Below are positions 7,527 to 15,454 of a stretch of 33,818 nucleotides of DNA, piece by piece. Source of the stretch: an uncultured Candidatus Nitrosopumilus sp. GTDB lineage: Archaea; Thermoproteota; Nitrososphaeria; Nitrososphaerales; Nitrosopumilaceae. The stretch spans positions 1 through 33,818 of the forward strand of contig CAJQMY010000004.1 in the NCBI GenBank assembly GCA_905479565.1, read 5' to 3'. A model generated the notes under the pieces. That model was not told where the DNA came from and made no database searches. It was given only the letters and a program-made list of their open reading frames with translations. How positions within the stretch are numbered: the stretch's first letter is position 1; the number at the start of each line of letters is the position of its first letter. Made by a program: the position numbers and the translations under genes.

Positions 7527-8380
7527 TGGTAAAAGCAAAGGCCACAGTCCATGGAGCGGTCTCATTAGTAAATGCAATTGCAAATCGAAAAGGAGCAACC
7601 TTAGGAATTGAATTAAAAGTAGAGGCAACAGTGGAGACAAGTTCTGGAAAAGGAATTTCAATACAATCTGAAAACAAGAGCCTAAGTTCTCGATTAATTA
7701 ACAAAACAATAGAAAAAATAATTTCAAAAAAAGATTTAGAACAAAACAAGATTTCAATTACACTAGATTCAGAAATTCCTACAGGCTATGGATTAAAAAG
7801 TTCAAGTGCCATTTCTTCAGCTATTGCTCTAGCATGTGCAAAAATCTTTAAACCAAGATTAACTGATCAACAGATCTTACTTGTAGGGATAGAGGCATCA
7901 ATTGAATCCAAAGTCAGCATTACAGGTGCATACGATGATGCATGTTCATGCTACTATGGCGGATTCAATGTTACAGATAACGCAAAAAGGAAAAGAGTAC
8001 AATTTGAAAAAGCACCTTCTAATTTAATAGCAATAATTTTTATTCCAAAAAATAGAAAAAGAGGCAATCTAAAAAAACTCAAGATTTTATCATCTACTTT
8101 TGAAAATGCATGGGAGTTATCTAAAAAAGCAAACTATTGGGATGCAATGATAATTAACGGATTAGCCACATCATCAATATTAAATTCAGACCCCAAAATA
8201 ATTACAGACTTGATTGAAAAGGGGGCACTGGGCGCATCAGTTTCAGGTAACGGACCATCAATTGCAGCAATTACAAAAAAAGAAAATGAAGCAGCAATCA
8301 AAAAAGTATTTTCAACATTAGAAGGAAGCATCATCATTTCAAAAATCAATAACAAAAAGGCAGAAGTTCATGAAGTGTAA
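7526..8380 (+). CDS. aroK: Shikimate kinase, archaeal GHMP type
   Basis: A 284-residue GHMP-superfamily kinase that phosphorylates shikimate at the 3-hydroxyl. It is unrelated to bacterial P-loop AroK. The ATP-binding motif PTGYGLKSSSAISSA lies about one third in, and the C-terminal GHMP motif GASVSGNGPSIAAI is present; ITGAYDDACSCYYGG lies between them. I chose ATG 7526, which overlaps the aroE stop (TGATG) and follows AGGAGG closely, over the TTG one codon earlier. Its end overlaps the start of EPSP synthase by 11 bases. The position between aroE and aroA confirms shikimate as the substrate rather than homoserine or mevalonate. Confidence 0.94.
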   Translation: MVKAKATVHGAVSLVNAIANRKGATLGIELKVEATVETSSGKGISIQSENKSLSSRLINKTIEKIISKKDLEQNKISITLDSEIPTGYGLKSSSAISSAIALACAKIFKPRLTDQQILLVGIEASIESKVSITGAYDDACSCYYGGFNVTDNAKRKRVQFEKAPSNLIAIIFIPKNRKRGNLKKLKILSSTFENAWELSKKANYWDAMIINGLATSSILNSDPKIITDLIEKGALGASVSGNGPSIAAITKKENEAAIKKVFSTLEGSIIISKINNKKAEVHEV

Positions 8381-9638
8381 AATTAAAAAATCAAAAATTT
8401 CAGGACAAATAATTTGCCCTCCAAACAAAAGTTACACACATAGAGCAATTTTTCTTGCATCTCTTGCTGGAAATAATAGTAGAGTTGAGAACATCTTATT
8501 TTCAGCAGATACAAACTCAACAATTGAAGCTTGTAAAAAATTTGGTGCAGAGATCGAAACCACAGATTCATCAATAATTGTCAAAAATTCAATAAAAATA
8601 AGCATGAAAGTACCTGAAATTAACACTGAAAACTCTGGTACTACAATTAGAATCGCATCAGGAATTGCTAGTTTGTATCCTGATGAAATTATTTTAACTG
8701 GAGATTTGAGTTTACAAAAAAGACCAATGCAGCCACTCTTAGATGCACTATCAAGCATAGGAGCACAGTGCAGTTCAACGGATGGGAAACCACCAATCAA
8801 AATTAAAGGAAAAATTTTAGGAGGAGAAGTAAAAATACCGGGAAATTTTTCCAGCCAATTTATTTCCGCATTATTAATTTGTGCACCACTAACTGAAAAA
8901 GGAATCAATCTAGTCATCGAGGGGGATTTAGTATCAAAACCATATCTTGATGCCACAATTGCCACAATGCGAAAGTTTGGAGTAACAGTGCAAACGCTAA
9001 TCCCATACAAAAGATACAACATACATCCACAAATCTATAAAGAAACCACATTCACAGTTCCAATAGATTTCTCTAGTCTAGCACTTCTTCTTTCTGCAAC
9101 TGTTCTAAACGGAGAAGACGTTACAATAAAAGGGAATATCGGAAATTTGCCTCAAGGAGATGAAGTATTTATCGACATTTTAGAACAATTGGGAGTCGAA
9201 ATTATCATGAATGATGAACAAATCAAAATTAAATCTCCTGAAAAATTAAACGGCGGGAAATTTGATTTGAGTAATTCACCAGATCTCCTTCCACCACTTG
9301 CAATTTTGGCATTATGTTCATCAACCCCAATTGAAATATTCAATGTAAAACATGCAAGATTAAAAGAAACAGACAGAATTGCAATTATTTCAAGAGAATT
9401 AGTGAAACTTGGAATTAACATTAAAGAAAAAGAAGATGGCATGATTTTAGAGTCATCAGGAAATATTTCAGGTGCCGATTTGATATCAGAAAAAGACCAC
9501 AGACTATTCATGGCATTTTTTATTGCAGGAATGTATGTCGGAAATTGCACCGTTACTGATCCTGAATCAGTCAAAGTCTCATATCCAAATTTCATCGAAG
9601 AGATGAATCGTATAGGGGCAAAAATCTTAATTGATTAG
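8370..9638 (+). CDS. aroA: 3-phosphoshikimate 1-carboxyvinyltransferase (EPSP synthase)
   Basis: A 422-residue protein that transfers enolpyruvyl from PEP to shikimate 3-phosphate. Family marks in order: PPNKSYTHRAIFLASLAG at the N-terminus (bacterial PxSKSxxxR with N instead of S), ENSGTTIRIASG, LQKRPMQPLLDAL, FSSQFISALLICAP, DLLPPLAILAL with the catalytic Asp, and RLKETDRIA near the C-terminus. The two-lobed length is normal. The ATG at 8370 lies inside the end of aroK. After the stop comes a 320-base AT-rich spacer before aroC. Confidence 0.95.
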   Translation: MKCKIKKSKISGQIICPPNKSYTHRAIFLASLAGNNSRVENILFSADTNSTIEACKKFGAEIETTDSSIIVKNSIKISMKVPEINTENSGTTIRIASGIASLYPDEIILTGDLSLQKRPMQPLLDALSSIGAQCSSTDGKPPIKIKGKILGGEVKIPGNFSSQFISALLICAPLTEKGINLVIEGDLVSKPYLDATIATMRKFGVTVQTLIPYKRYNIHPQIYKETTFTVPIDFSSLALLLSATVLNGEDVTIKGNIGNLPQGDEVFIDILEQLGVEIIMNDEQIKIKSPEKLNGGKFDLSNSPDLLPPLAILALCSSTPIEIFNVKHARLKETDRIAIISRELVKLGINIKEKEDGMILESSGNISGADLISEKDHRLFMAFFIAGMYVGNCTVTDPESVKVSYPNFIEEMNRIGAKILID

Positions 9639-9958
9639 AATTATTTTTTAAAACATTCAGTGATAAAGATACAATCTGTAAAGTGTAAAACATTGTCTTA
9701 CCCACAATACTTTTGCATAGACAAATGTATTTTTGCAGAGCTGCGCAAATTATCTATTACAATTTACATATTTTTATACATATATAATATATATTATTAC
9801 ATTATTTTAGAAAAAATTATAATTATTTTATATTTTATCCAATTATTATATAATTTTTAACCAGGTATAAAATATCAACAAAAAATAATCAATGACAAGA
9901 CAAAATTTTCAATAAATTTCAGAATGAGGAATTATAAACATCAATTAACTTTGATAGT
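9639..9958. other. 320-bp extremely AT-rich spacer before aroC
   Basis: No convincing gene is seen; a 66-codon open frame at 9660-9860 is a low-complexity Ile/Tyr/Leu string caused by AT richness. An imperfect inverted repeat at 9732-9749 (TTTGCAG, AG, CTGCGCAAA) is the only dyad noted. The stretch 9751-9860 is almost pure A/T. A TATA element for aroC lies at its right end. Confidence 0.6.
9931..9938 (+). promoter_or_regulatory. TATA box (ATTATAAA) for aroC
   Basis: ATTATAAA is centred about 25 bases before the aroC ATG at 9959, the spacing expected for a leaderless transcript. aroC, the mutase-aminotransferase fusion and tyrA probably form one transcription unit from here. Confidence 0.6.
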
Positions 9959-11056
9959 ATGTTGCCGGGAAATTCTATAGGTCAGCATCTTGTTTTAACA
10001 AGTTTTGGTGAAAGCCATGGAAAATCAATTGGGGCAGTTTTAGACGGCTGTCCTGCAGGGTTAGATCTTGATGAAAAAGACATTCAAAAAATGTTAGATC
10101 TTAGAAAACCAGGTCAAAATCTAATTTCAACTCAGAGAAAAGAAGGAGATGTTGTTGAAATAATTTCAGGAGTATTCAGGGGTTACACAACAGGAGCACC
10201 AATTACAATGGTAATTTGGAACAGTGATCAAAAATCAAAAGATTATGAAAATTTGAAAACAAAGCTAAGACCAGGCCATTCTGACTATCCAGCCATGACA
10301 AAATACAATCACTACAATGATCATCGAGGAGGAGGAAGATTTTCTGGAAGACTGACAGCAACTCAAGTTATGGGAGGAGCCATTGCAAGAAAATTACTCA
10401 AGATATCATTAGGTATTGAAACAAATTCATTTACATCACAGATTGGAAAAATTAAGATGGAAAGAGAATTTAACAATAAAATGATTAATTCCATTTATAA
10501 AAATGAAACAAGATGTCCTGAAACCAAAATAGCAAAAATCATGAGAGAAAATATTTTAGATGCAAAAAAGAAAGGGGATTCATTGGGAGGAATAATTGAA
10601 TCAGTTACAACAAATGTCCCAGTAGGACTAGGAGAACCGATTTTTAGCTCGTTAGAATCAGATTTAAGCAAAGCAATTTTTTCCGTCGCATAAGTAAAAG
10701 GAATTGAATTTGGTTCAGGATTTCAAGGCTCAGAACTGCATGGTTCCGAAAATAATGACTTGTACACAGTGAAGAAAGGGAAAATTGTTACTGAAACAAA
10801 CAGATCTGGTGGCATTCTAGGAGGAATTTCAAACGGCATGCCAATTACTATGAGAATCGCTTTCAAACCAGCATCATCAATTGCCCAAAAACAAAAAACA
10901 GTGGACATTAAAACAAAAAAAGAAACTATCCTCCAAGTCAAAGGAAGACATGACCCATGTGTGGTACCTAGGGCTCCACCAGTAGTCGATTCACTTGTAG
11001 CATTAACGATAGCAGATCATGCGCTCATATCAGGAGCAATTAAGCCAGTTCTTTAA
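9959..11056 (+). CDS. aroC: Chorismate synthase interrupted by one in-frame TAA
   Basis: The frame codes a full-length chorismate synthase (365 sense-plus-stop positions), which converts EPSP to chorismate using reduced flavin. Family marks on both sides of the break are intact: SFGESHGKSIGAVLDG, RPGHSDYPAMTKY, DHRGGGRFSGRLTA, then after the break GIEFGSGFQGSE, SGGILGGISNGMPI, GRHDPCVVPRAPPV. Codon 245 (10691-10693) is TAA, falling in the region that normally reads SI(P/N)AVKG, here SVA-stop-VKG. There is no frameshift and the downstream half keeps frame and conservation. It may be a base error in the sequence, a very recent nonsense mutation, or real readthrough. TAA is not the pyrrolysine codon. 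If real and not read through, the first product would be 244 residues and lack the C-terminal third. Confidence 0.9.
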
Positions 11057-11060
11057 GAAA

Positions 11061-12431
11061 ATGTCAGATATCAACGATCTTCGAAATAAAATGGATGAGG
11101 TCACTCTAAAAATGATAGAGTTATTAAAGGCTAGAACGGATATTGCAAGAGAAATTGGAGAAGTTAAAAAAAATCTTGGAAAAGCAGTGACAGATGAGGC
11201 AAGAGAAGATAGTTTACGTGAAAACGTAATTTCGCTCTGTAACAACATTGGATTAGATGAAACAATGGCCACAAAGTTTCTAAATTTTCTTTTAAATGAA
11301 TCAGTAAAAGTTCAATCTACAAATAAACAAACACACCTTTCAATTTTTTTAAAAGCAAAATCACTTGAAGCACAAGGGAAAAAAATCATCCACATGGAAG
11401 TAGGAGAACCAGATTTTTTACCACCAAAAATTGTCAAAGATGCATTAGAAGAAGTATTTGATAAAGGATTTCTAAAATATGGTCAAGTAAAAGGAATGCC
11501 AGTGTTTAGAGAAACACTTGTAAAATACATATCAAAAAAATTTAATGTAAACATTCAACAAGACAACATAATTGTAAGTCCAGGTGCAAGATTTTCAATA
11601 TTCACAGCAATTACAACTCTATTGAATCCAGGAGATGAAATGATAGTAATTGAACCCGCATGGCCAGCCTACAAAGAGTGTGCATTGAATTCTGGAATTA
11701 AAGTTAGAATCATCAATACAACTTTTGAAAACAAGTGGGAACCATCATTAGAGCAGATCAAAAAAGCAATTAATTCAAATACAAAAATGATCGTTCTAAA
11801 CTATCCAAATAACCCTACAGGAAAAATTCTAAATGAAAAATTACAAGACGCCATTATTGAAATTGCAAAGAAAAATAATCTTTATGTACTCAGTGATGAA
11901 ATCTATTCACAATATGCAAAGACTAATTGGAAAAGCATTCTAAGCTATAATTATCCTAAAAGTATCGTCACCCAATCATTTTCAAAGTCACATGCAATGA
12001 CAGGATTTAGAATAGGATATGGTATTGCAGATTCAAAAATAATTGAAAAAATGGCAAAACTTGAGGCATTATGTCTTACAAATGTCTCAGAACCAATTCA
12101 ATATGTAGCCATGAAAGCTCTTGAAGCAGATACATCCAATAATACTAATACAGTACAAAACAGACTAGTTATGTTGGCACAGAAAGCAAGCGAGATAGGT
12201 TTAGATTTCATCATTCCTGATGGCGCAATGTATCTTTTTGCAAGAATTGATCAAGAAGGATTTGATGGAGTTGAGTTTGCCAATAATGCTCTAGAAAAAG
12301 GATTAGCAGTAGCCCCGGGAGAAGGATTTGGAGATTACAAGGACTTTATCAGATTATCTGCATGTCAAGAAGAAGAGACATTAATGGAAGGAATGGACAT
12401 ACTAAATAATATAATGAGAGGCAATCAATGA
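11061..12431 (+). CDS. Chorismate mutase (AroQ) - class I aminotransferase fusion
   Basis: A 456-residue two-domain protein. Residues 1 to about 85 form an AroQ-type chorismate mutase: LRNKMDEV supplies the first Arg, LLKARTDIAREIGEVKK the second Arg and the Lys, DEAREDSLRE the third Arg and Glu, and ESVKVQ the C-terminal Ser and Gln. From about residue 100 follows a class I PLP aminotransferase with EVGEPDF, NYPNNPTG, LSDEIYS and SFSKSHAMTGFRIGY, whose K309 should bind PLP. The mutase makes prephenate. The transferase probably aminates prephenate, phenylpyruvate or hydroxyphenylpyruvate. The start is taken as ATG 11061, four bases after the aroC stop; an upstream TTG/ATG extension into aroC lacks homology. 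The end overlaps tyrA as ATGA. Confidence 0.9.
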   Translation: MSDINDLRNKMDEVTLKMIELLKARTDIAREIGEVKKNLGKAVTDEAREDSLRENVISLCNNIGLDETMATKFLNFLLNESVKVQSTNKQTHLSIFLKAKSLEAQGKKIIHMEVGEPDFLPPKIVKDALEEVFDKGFLKYGQVKGMPVFRETLVKYISKKFNVNIQQDNIIVSPGARFSIFTAITTLLNPGDEMIVIEPAWPAYKECALNSGIKVRIINTTFENKWEPSLEQIKKAINSNTKMIVLNYPNNPTGKILNEKLQDAIIEIAKKNNLYVLSDEIYSQYAKTNWKSILSYNYPKSIVTQSFSKSHAMTGFRIGYGIADSKIIEKMAKLEALCLTNVSEPIQYVAMKALEADTSNNTNTVQNRLVMLAQKASEIGLDFIIPDGAMYLFARIDQEGFDGVEFANNALEKGLAVAPGEGFGDYKDFIRLSACQEEETLMEGMDILNNIMRGNQ

Positions 12432-13279
12432 AAAAGATCACAATAATTGGCGCAGGGGGTCAAATGGGTCAATGGTTTACAAAATATTTTGCAAGCAAAG
12501 AATTTGAAGTGACTGGATATGACTCTGAAAATAAAATATCAAGAAAAGACATCATAATATCAGAATCACTAGTAGGCGGAATTTTAAAAGCAGATTATGT
12601 TGTCTTGTGTACACCTACAAGAAGAACACCTGAGATCATCAGGCTAATTGCCAAAGAAATGAAACGAGACACATATCTTATTGAAATATCATCTGAAAAA
12701 TCCAAAGTAGTAACATCATTATCAAAAATGCCGGCAAAAATTAATCCAATTTGCATTCATCCAATGTTTGGTCCAGGAACAAAAACAATCAAAGGTCAAA
12801 ATATTATTTCAGTTCCAATCAAAGATGCCAAAAAAGAATTAACTGTTACAAAAATATTGTTCGAAGGAGCCAACTTTGTCACAATAGATGCAGCAGAACA
12901 TGATAAAAAAATAGCAGTAATTTTAGGATTAACACATTTGATGAATTTAGTTTTTGCAAACATTATTTCAAAAGATGAAAAGATGAATCTAACAGAAAAA
13001 ATGTCAGGTACAACTTTCAGAGTTCAAAAAACACTGGCAGAAAGCATCATGACAGAATCTCCAGAACTGATTGAAACTATTATTGCAAATCCAGAAATTC
13101 GAAGAGTGGCAGAAGAACTTTGGAAAGATATCGGCAAATTACTAACGTCTGTCCAAGAATCAAAAACAGAAGAAGTCATAAATTACATCAAAGAATGCCA
13201 AGAGAGGCTTGCAAAACACACAGATGTTACCGAATCCTACAAAAGAATGACAAAAATGGTAAAAGCAGTCGAAAAATAG
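12428..13279 (+). CDS. tyrA: Prephenate/arogenate dehydrogenase
   Basis: A 283-residue TyrA-family oxidoreductase that oxidatively decarboxylates prephenate or arogenate towards tyrosine. The N-terminal Rossmann motif GAGGQMGQW and the acidic VTGYDSE at the end of the second strand suggest NAD rather than NADP. HPMFGPGTKTIKGQNI carries the conserved active-site His, and the helical C-terminal half follows with LGLTHLMNLVFA. The ATG overlaps the stop of the mutase-aminotransferase fusion (ATGA), so prephenate production and use are coupled. No prephenate dehydratase is present in the window, so the phenylalanine branch is elsewhere. Confidence 0.92.
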   Translation: MKKITIIGAGGQMGQWFTKYFASKEFEVTGYDSENKISRKDIIISESLVGGILKADYVVLCTPTRRTPEIIRLIAKEMKRDTYLIEISSEKSKVVTSLSKMPAKINPICIHPMFGPGTKTIKGQNIISVPIKDAKKELTVTKILFEGANFVTIDAAEHDKKIAVILGLTHLMNLVFANIISKDEKMNLTEKMSGTTFRVQKTLAESIMTESPELIETIIANPEIRRVAEELWKDIGKLLTSVQESKTEEVINYIKECQERLAKHTDVTESYKRMTKMVKAVEK

Positions 13280-13284
13280 TCAAT

Positions 13285-13689
13285 ATGCGTTCTACAAAGA
13301 TCGTTACATCATTCATTAGAGACAATGAAAAATTATTAATTCTCAAACGAAGTGATAAAGTAAAATCCATGAATGGTTTATGGTCAGGAGTTAGCGGAAT
13401 TATTGAAAACAACGAAGAGCCACTCTCCAGAGCAAAAATTGAAATTTTTGAAGAAGCTGGAATTACAGAAGATAAAATTACATTAATCAAAGCAAGCGAA
13501 GAAATGAGAATCCATTCACCACAATACAAAAATCATGAATGGAAAATATTCCCATTTTTATTTGAATCAAGTAAACCTACAATAAAACTAAACTGGGAGA
13601 ATTCGGATTTCAAATGGATCAATATAGACGAATTAGAAAATTATGAAACGGTACCTAGTCTTCAAAAAGCATTATTCAACTTGTTGTAA
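13285..13689 (+). CDS. Nudix hydrolase
   Basis: A 134-residue Nudix protein starting at ATG 13285, five bases after tyrA. The Nudix box is recognisable in GIIENNEEPLSRAKIEIFEE followed by AGI. It matches GX5EX7xEUXEEXGU, except that the usual Arg before the first catalytic Glu is Ile. The metal-binding EIFEE is complete. The N-terminal strand TSFIRDNEKLLILKRSD and the C-terminal WINIDELENYETVP are typical of this fold. The family hydrolyses nucleoside diphosphates linked to another moiety; the substrate is unknown here. It may be cotranscribed with tyrA and ends inside the convergent thiC gene (18-base overlap). Confidence 0.85.
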   Translation: MRSTKIVTSFIRDNEKLLILKRSDKVKSMNGLWSGVSGIIENNEEPLSRAKIEIFEEAGITEDKITLIKASEEMRIHSPQYKNHEWKIFPFLFESSKPTIKLNWENSDFKWINIDELENYETVPSLQKALFNLL

Positions 13690-15000
13690 ATTTTCATTTT
13701 CTTTATCATATTTTTTCTGTTGTGGCAACATCATGTAGACGCAAGCACCACCACACATAGTACAAGGAACATTATTACCAGGATGTTGCCCTGTTCGACT
13801 ATGAATTTTTGCAGCCTCTTCAGGATCAATAGATAATGCTAGTTGCTTCTCCCAATCCAACGTACGTCGAGCTTCAGTCATTTCCATATCCCATTTGATC
13901 ACTTTATCACGAATTTTTACAAGATCTCCTGCATGAGCTGCAATTCTATATGCAATTAATCCAGCCTTTACTTCATCTGCATTTGGTAATGCCAAATGTT
14001 CAGATGGCGTAAGATAACATAAAAGATCTACACCTTCACTGGCAGACACTGCGGCCCCAATTGCACTAGCAATATGATCATGTCCAGATGCAATATCTGT
14101 AACCAATGGGCCTAGAACGTAATATGGAACATCGCCAATTAGAGACTTTGCCAATCTAACATTTGCAGCAACTTCATTTAATGGAACGTGACCTGGCCCT
14201 TCAACCATGACTTGAATATCATGTTCATGTGCTCGCTTTGTTAACCTAGAGATATTAATCATCTCTTGAACTTGTAATTCATCATGGGAATCTAAAATTG
14301 AACCCGGCCTTAACGCATCACCAAGGCTAAACGTGACATCATATTTTTTGGCAATTTCCATCATGTAATCATAATGAGTGATGTACGGATTTTCTTTATC
14401 ATGTTTTAACATCCAAGCAGCAGTGATTGTGCCACCTTTACTTACAACTCCACCATATCGTTGAACCTTAAGAATTCTTTTTGCAATATCTTTTGTAATT
14501 CCACAATGAACAGTAGTGTAGTCAACTCCATCTTTTGCATTATTTTCAAATGCTTTAATGTAATCATCTTCGGTTAAATTCAAAGGATTCTTGTGAACTT
14601 CAACACCATAATTGTAAGCTTCGTAAATTGGAACAGTCCCAAAAGTAATGGGTGCAGCATTTAAAAGCGTTTGACGTATTTTTTTAACGTTACCACCATC
14701 ACTGAGATCCATAATAGTATCTGCATGATATTTTAGTGCAACTTTAGCTTTTTCTACTTCATCCTCAAGATGTACATTTAATGTAGATGTTCCAATGTTA
14801 ACATTAACTTTAGTTTTTAGACCTTTACCAATTCCAACATTGTGAATTTTTTGTGGTCTTACGTTATTACTAGGAATAATTATTGATCCCTTTGCAATTT
14901 TAGGGATTAGCCATTCAAGTGTAACATCCTCATCTTTTGCAACTTGTTTCATCTCATCAGTTGCCACTCCACGTCTTGCGGAAGTCATTTGAGTTACCAT
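13672..15000 (-). CDS. thiC: Phosphomethylpyrimidine synthase ThiC
   Basis: A 442-residue protein that rearranges aminoimidazole ribotide to HMP phosphate using a [4Fe-4S] cluster and SAM, giving the pyrimidine half of thiamine. Family segments: TMIMDLSDGGN-like DTIMDLSDGG, the SLGDALRPGS block, MVEGPGHVPLNEV, YVLGPLVTDIA-SGHDHI, and the C-terminal CTMCGGAC. That cluster motif is CX2CX3C, one residue shorter than the CX2CX4C of bacterial ThiC. I take ATG 15000 (MVTQMTSARRG), because TTTAAAT lies about 27 bases upstream on this strand; the TTG at 15033 would lie upstream of that box. The leaderless arrangement leaves no room for a TPP riboswitch. It overlaps the Nudix gene tail to tail. Confidence 0.94.
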   Translation of the reverse strand: MVTQMTSARRGVATDEMKQVAKDEDVTLEWLIPKIAKGSIIIPSNNVRPQKIHNVGIGKGLKTKVNVNIGTSTLNVHLEDEVEKAKVALKYHADTIMDLSDGGNVKKIRQTLLNAAPITFGTVPIYEAYNYGVEVHKNPLNLTEDDYIKAFENNAKDGVDYTTVHCGITKDIAKRILKVQRYGGVVSKGGTITAAWMLKHDKENPYITHYDYMMEIAKKYDVTFSLGDALRPGSILDSHDELQVQEMINISRLTKRAHEHDIQVMVEGPGHVPLNEVAANVRLAKSLIGDVPYYVLGPLVTDIASGHDHIASAIGAAVSASEGVDLLCYLTPSEHLALPNADEVKAGLIAYRIAAHAGDLVKIRDKVIKWDMEMTEARRTLDWEKQLALSIDPEEAAKIHSRTGQHPGNNVPCTMCGGACVYMMLPQQKKYDKENENLQQVE

Positions 15001-15023
15001 AACGTATTTTATGTCGTTACCTG

Positions 15024-15030
15024 ATTTAAA
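15024..15030 (-). promoter_or_regulatory. TATA box for thiC
   Basis: On the minus strand this reads TTTAAAT, centred about 27 bases before the ATG at 15000. It supports that start and a leaderless transcript. Confidence 0.5.
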
Positions 15031-15104
15031 CAATCGTGAAAATCATAAAAAAATTATGATCGCATGAAAAATCTTTGACACTATATTAGTAAAAATAAAC
15101 AATC

Positions 15105-15110
15105 TTTTAT
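15105..15110 (+). promoter_or_regulatory. TATA-like box before the 32-residue gene
   Basis: TTTTAT is centred about 26 bases before the ATG at 15134, the spacing seen for other leaderless genes in this window. Confidence 0.45.
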
Positions 15111-15133
15111 GGTAAAAGAGGTCATTAGATCAC

Positions 15134-15232
15134 ATGAGATCAATTAAAGAATGTAGACATTGCGGTAGAGAATTTTATAGTATGAGAGGCGCATTCTGTT
15201 CCTTTGATTGTGTAACCCAAACATCGACATAA
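15134..15232 (+). CDS. 32-residue zinc-finger-like protein
   Basis: A very short gene with a strong metal-binding signature: ECRHCGREF, a short linker, then GAFCSFDC (CX2C, eleven residues, CX3C). The CRHCGREF...FCS..C layout resembles tiny FCS/TRASH-like or DUF2116-type zinc ribbons. A TATA-like element lies 26 bases before the ATG, fitting a leaderless mRNA. It sits between thiC (divergent) and another small zinc-ribbon gene, so the thiamine genes enclose two small Cys-rich proteins. A 54-codon frame on the other strand (from 15308) overlaps it antisense but shows no such pattern. Function unknown; nucleic-acid or protein binding is likely for this kind of finger. Confidence 0.65.
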   Translation: MRSIKECRHCGREFYSMRGAFCSFDCVTQTST

Positions 15233-15454
15233 ATATTTCATTAATTTTAATTTGTTTTCCAAAACATTTTTTTCTGATTTTATTTTCAAGTCCAACTAAA
15301 ATAGACATGGTAATACGATCAGAATTAGGAGAATTTATAAAATTTTATTTTATTTCGTAAACAATGAAATGATTTAATTTCAACATAAGCTAGTAAAACG
15401 TAATTCATGATTTTTAGTGTTCAGATTTTAATGAATCTAATTCAGACACATTAA
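15233..15454. other. 222-bp intergenic spacer
   Basis: AT-rich and without a convincing gene. It separates the 32-residue gene from the convergent 63-residue zinc-ribbon gene and may hold the T-rich 3' ends of both. Confidence 0.4.

Noticed and set aside
8432-9595. Long open frames on the strand opposite aroA (and similar ones opposite aroD, aroE, ubiD)
   Set aside because: They are antisense to well-conserved genes, show no family motif and arise from codon bias in AT-rich coding DNA.
9660-9860. 66-codon open frame in the spacer before aroC
   Set aside because: It is a low-complexity Ile/Tyr/Leu string in nearly pure A/T sequence, without a promoter at a fitting distance.
10691-10693. Pyrrolysine or selenocysteine recoding in aroC
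   Set aside because: The stop is TAA, not TAG or TGA, and no recoding element or related gene is visible.
13120-13284. Longer Nudix protein starting inside tyrA
   Set aside because: The added residues are out-of-frame tyrA codons with no homology; ATG 13285 begins the Nudix fold.
15001-15133. TPP riboswitch upstream of thiC
   Set aside because: The TATA box at 15024-15030 leaves essentially no leader, and no THI-box-like sequence was found.
15144-15308. 54-codon minus-strand frame overlapping the 32-residue gene
   Set aside because: It has no recognisable pattern and is antisense to a frame with a clear zinc-finger signature and a well-placed TATA box.
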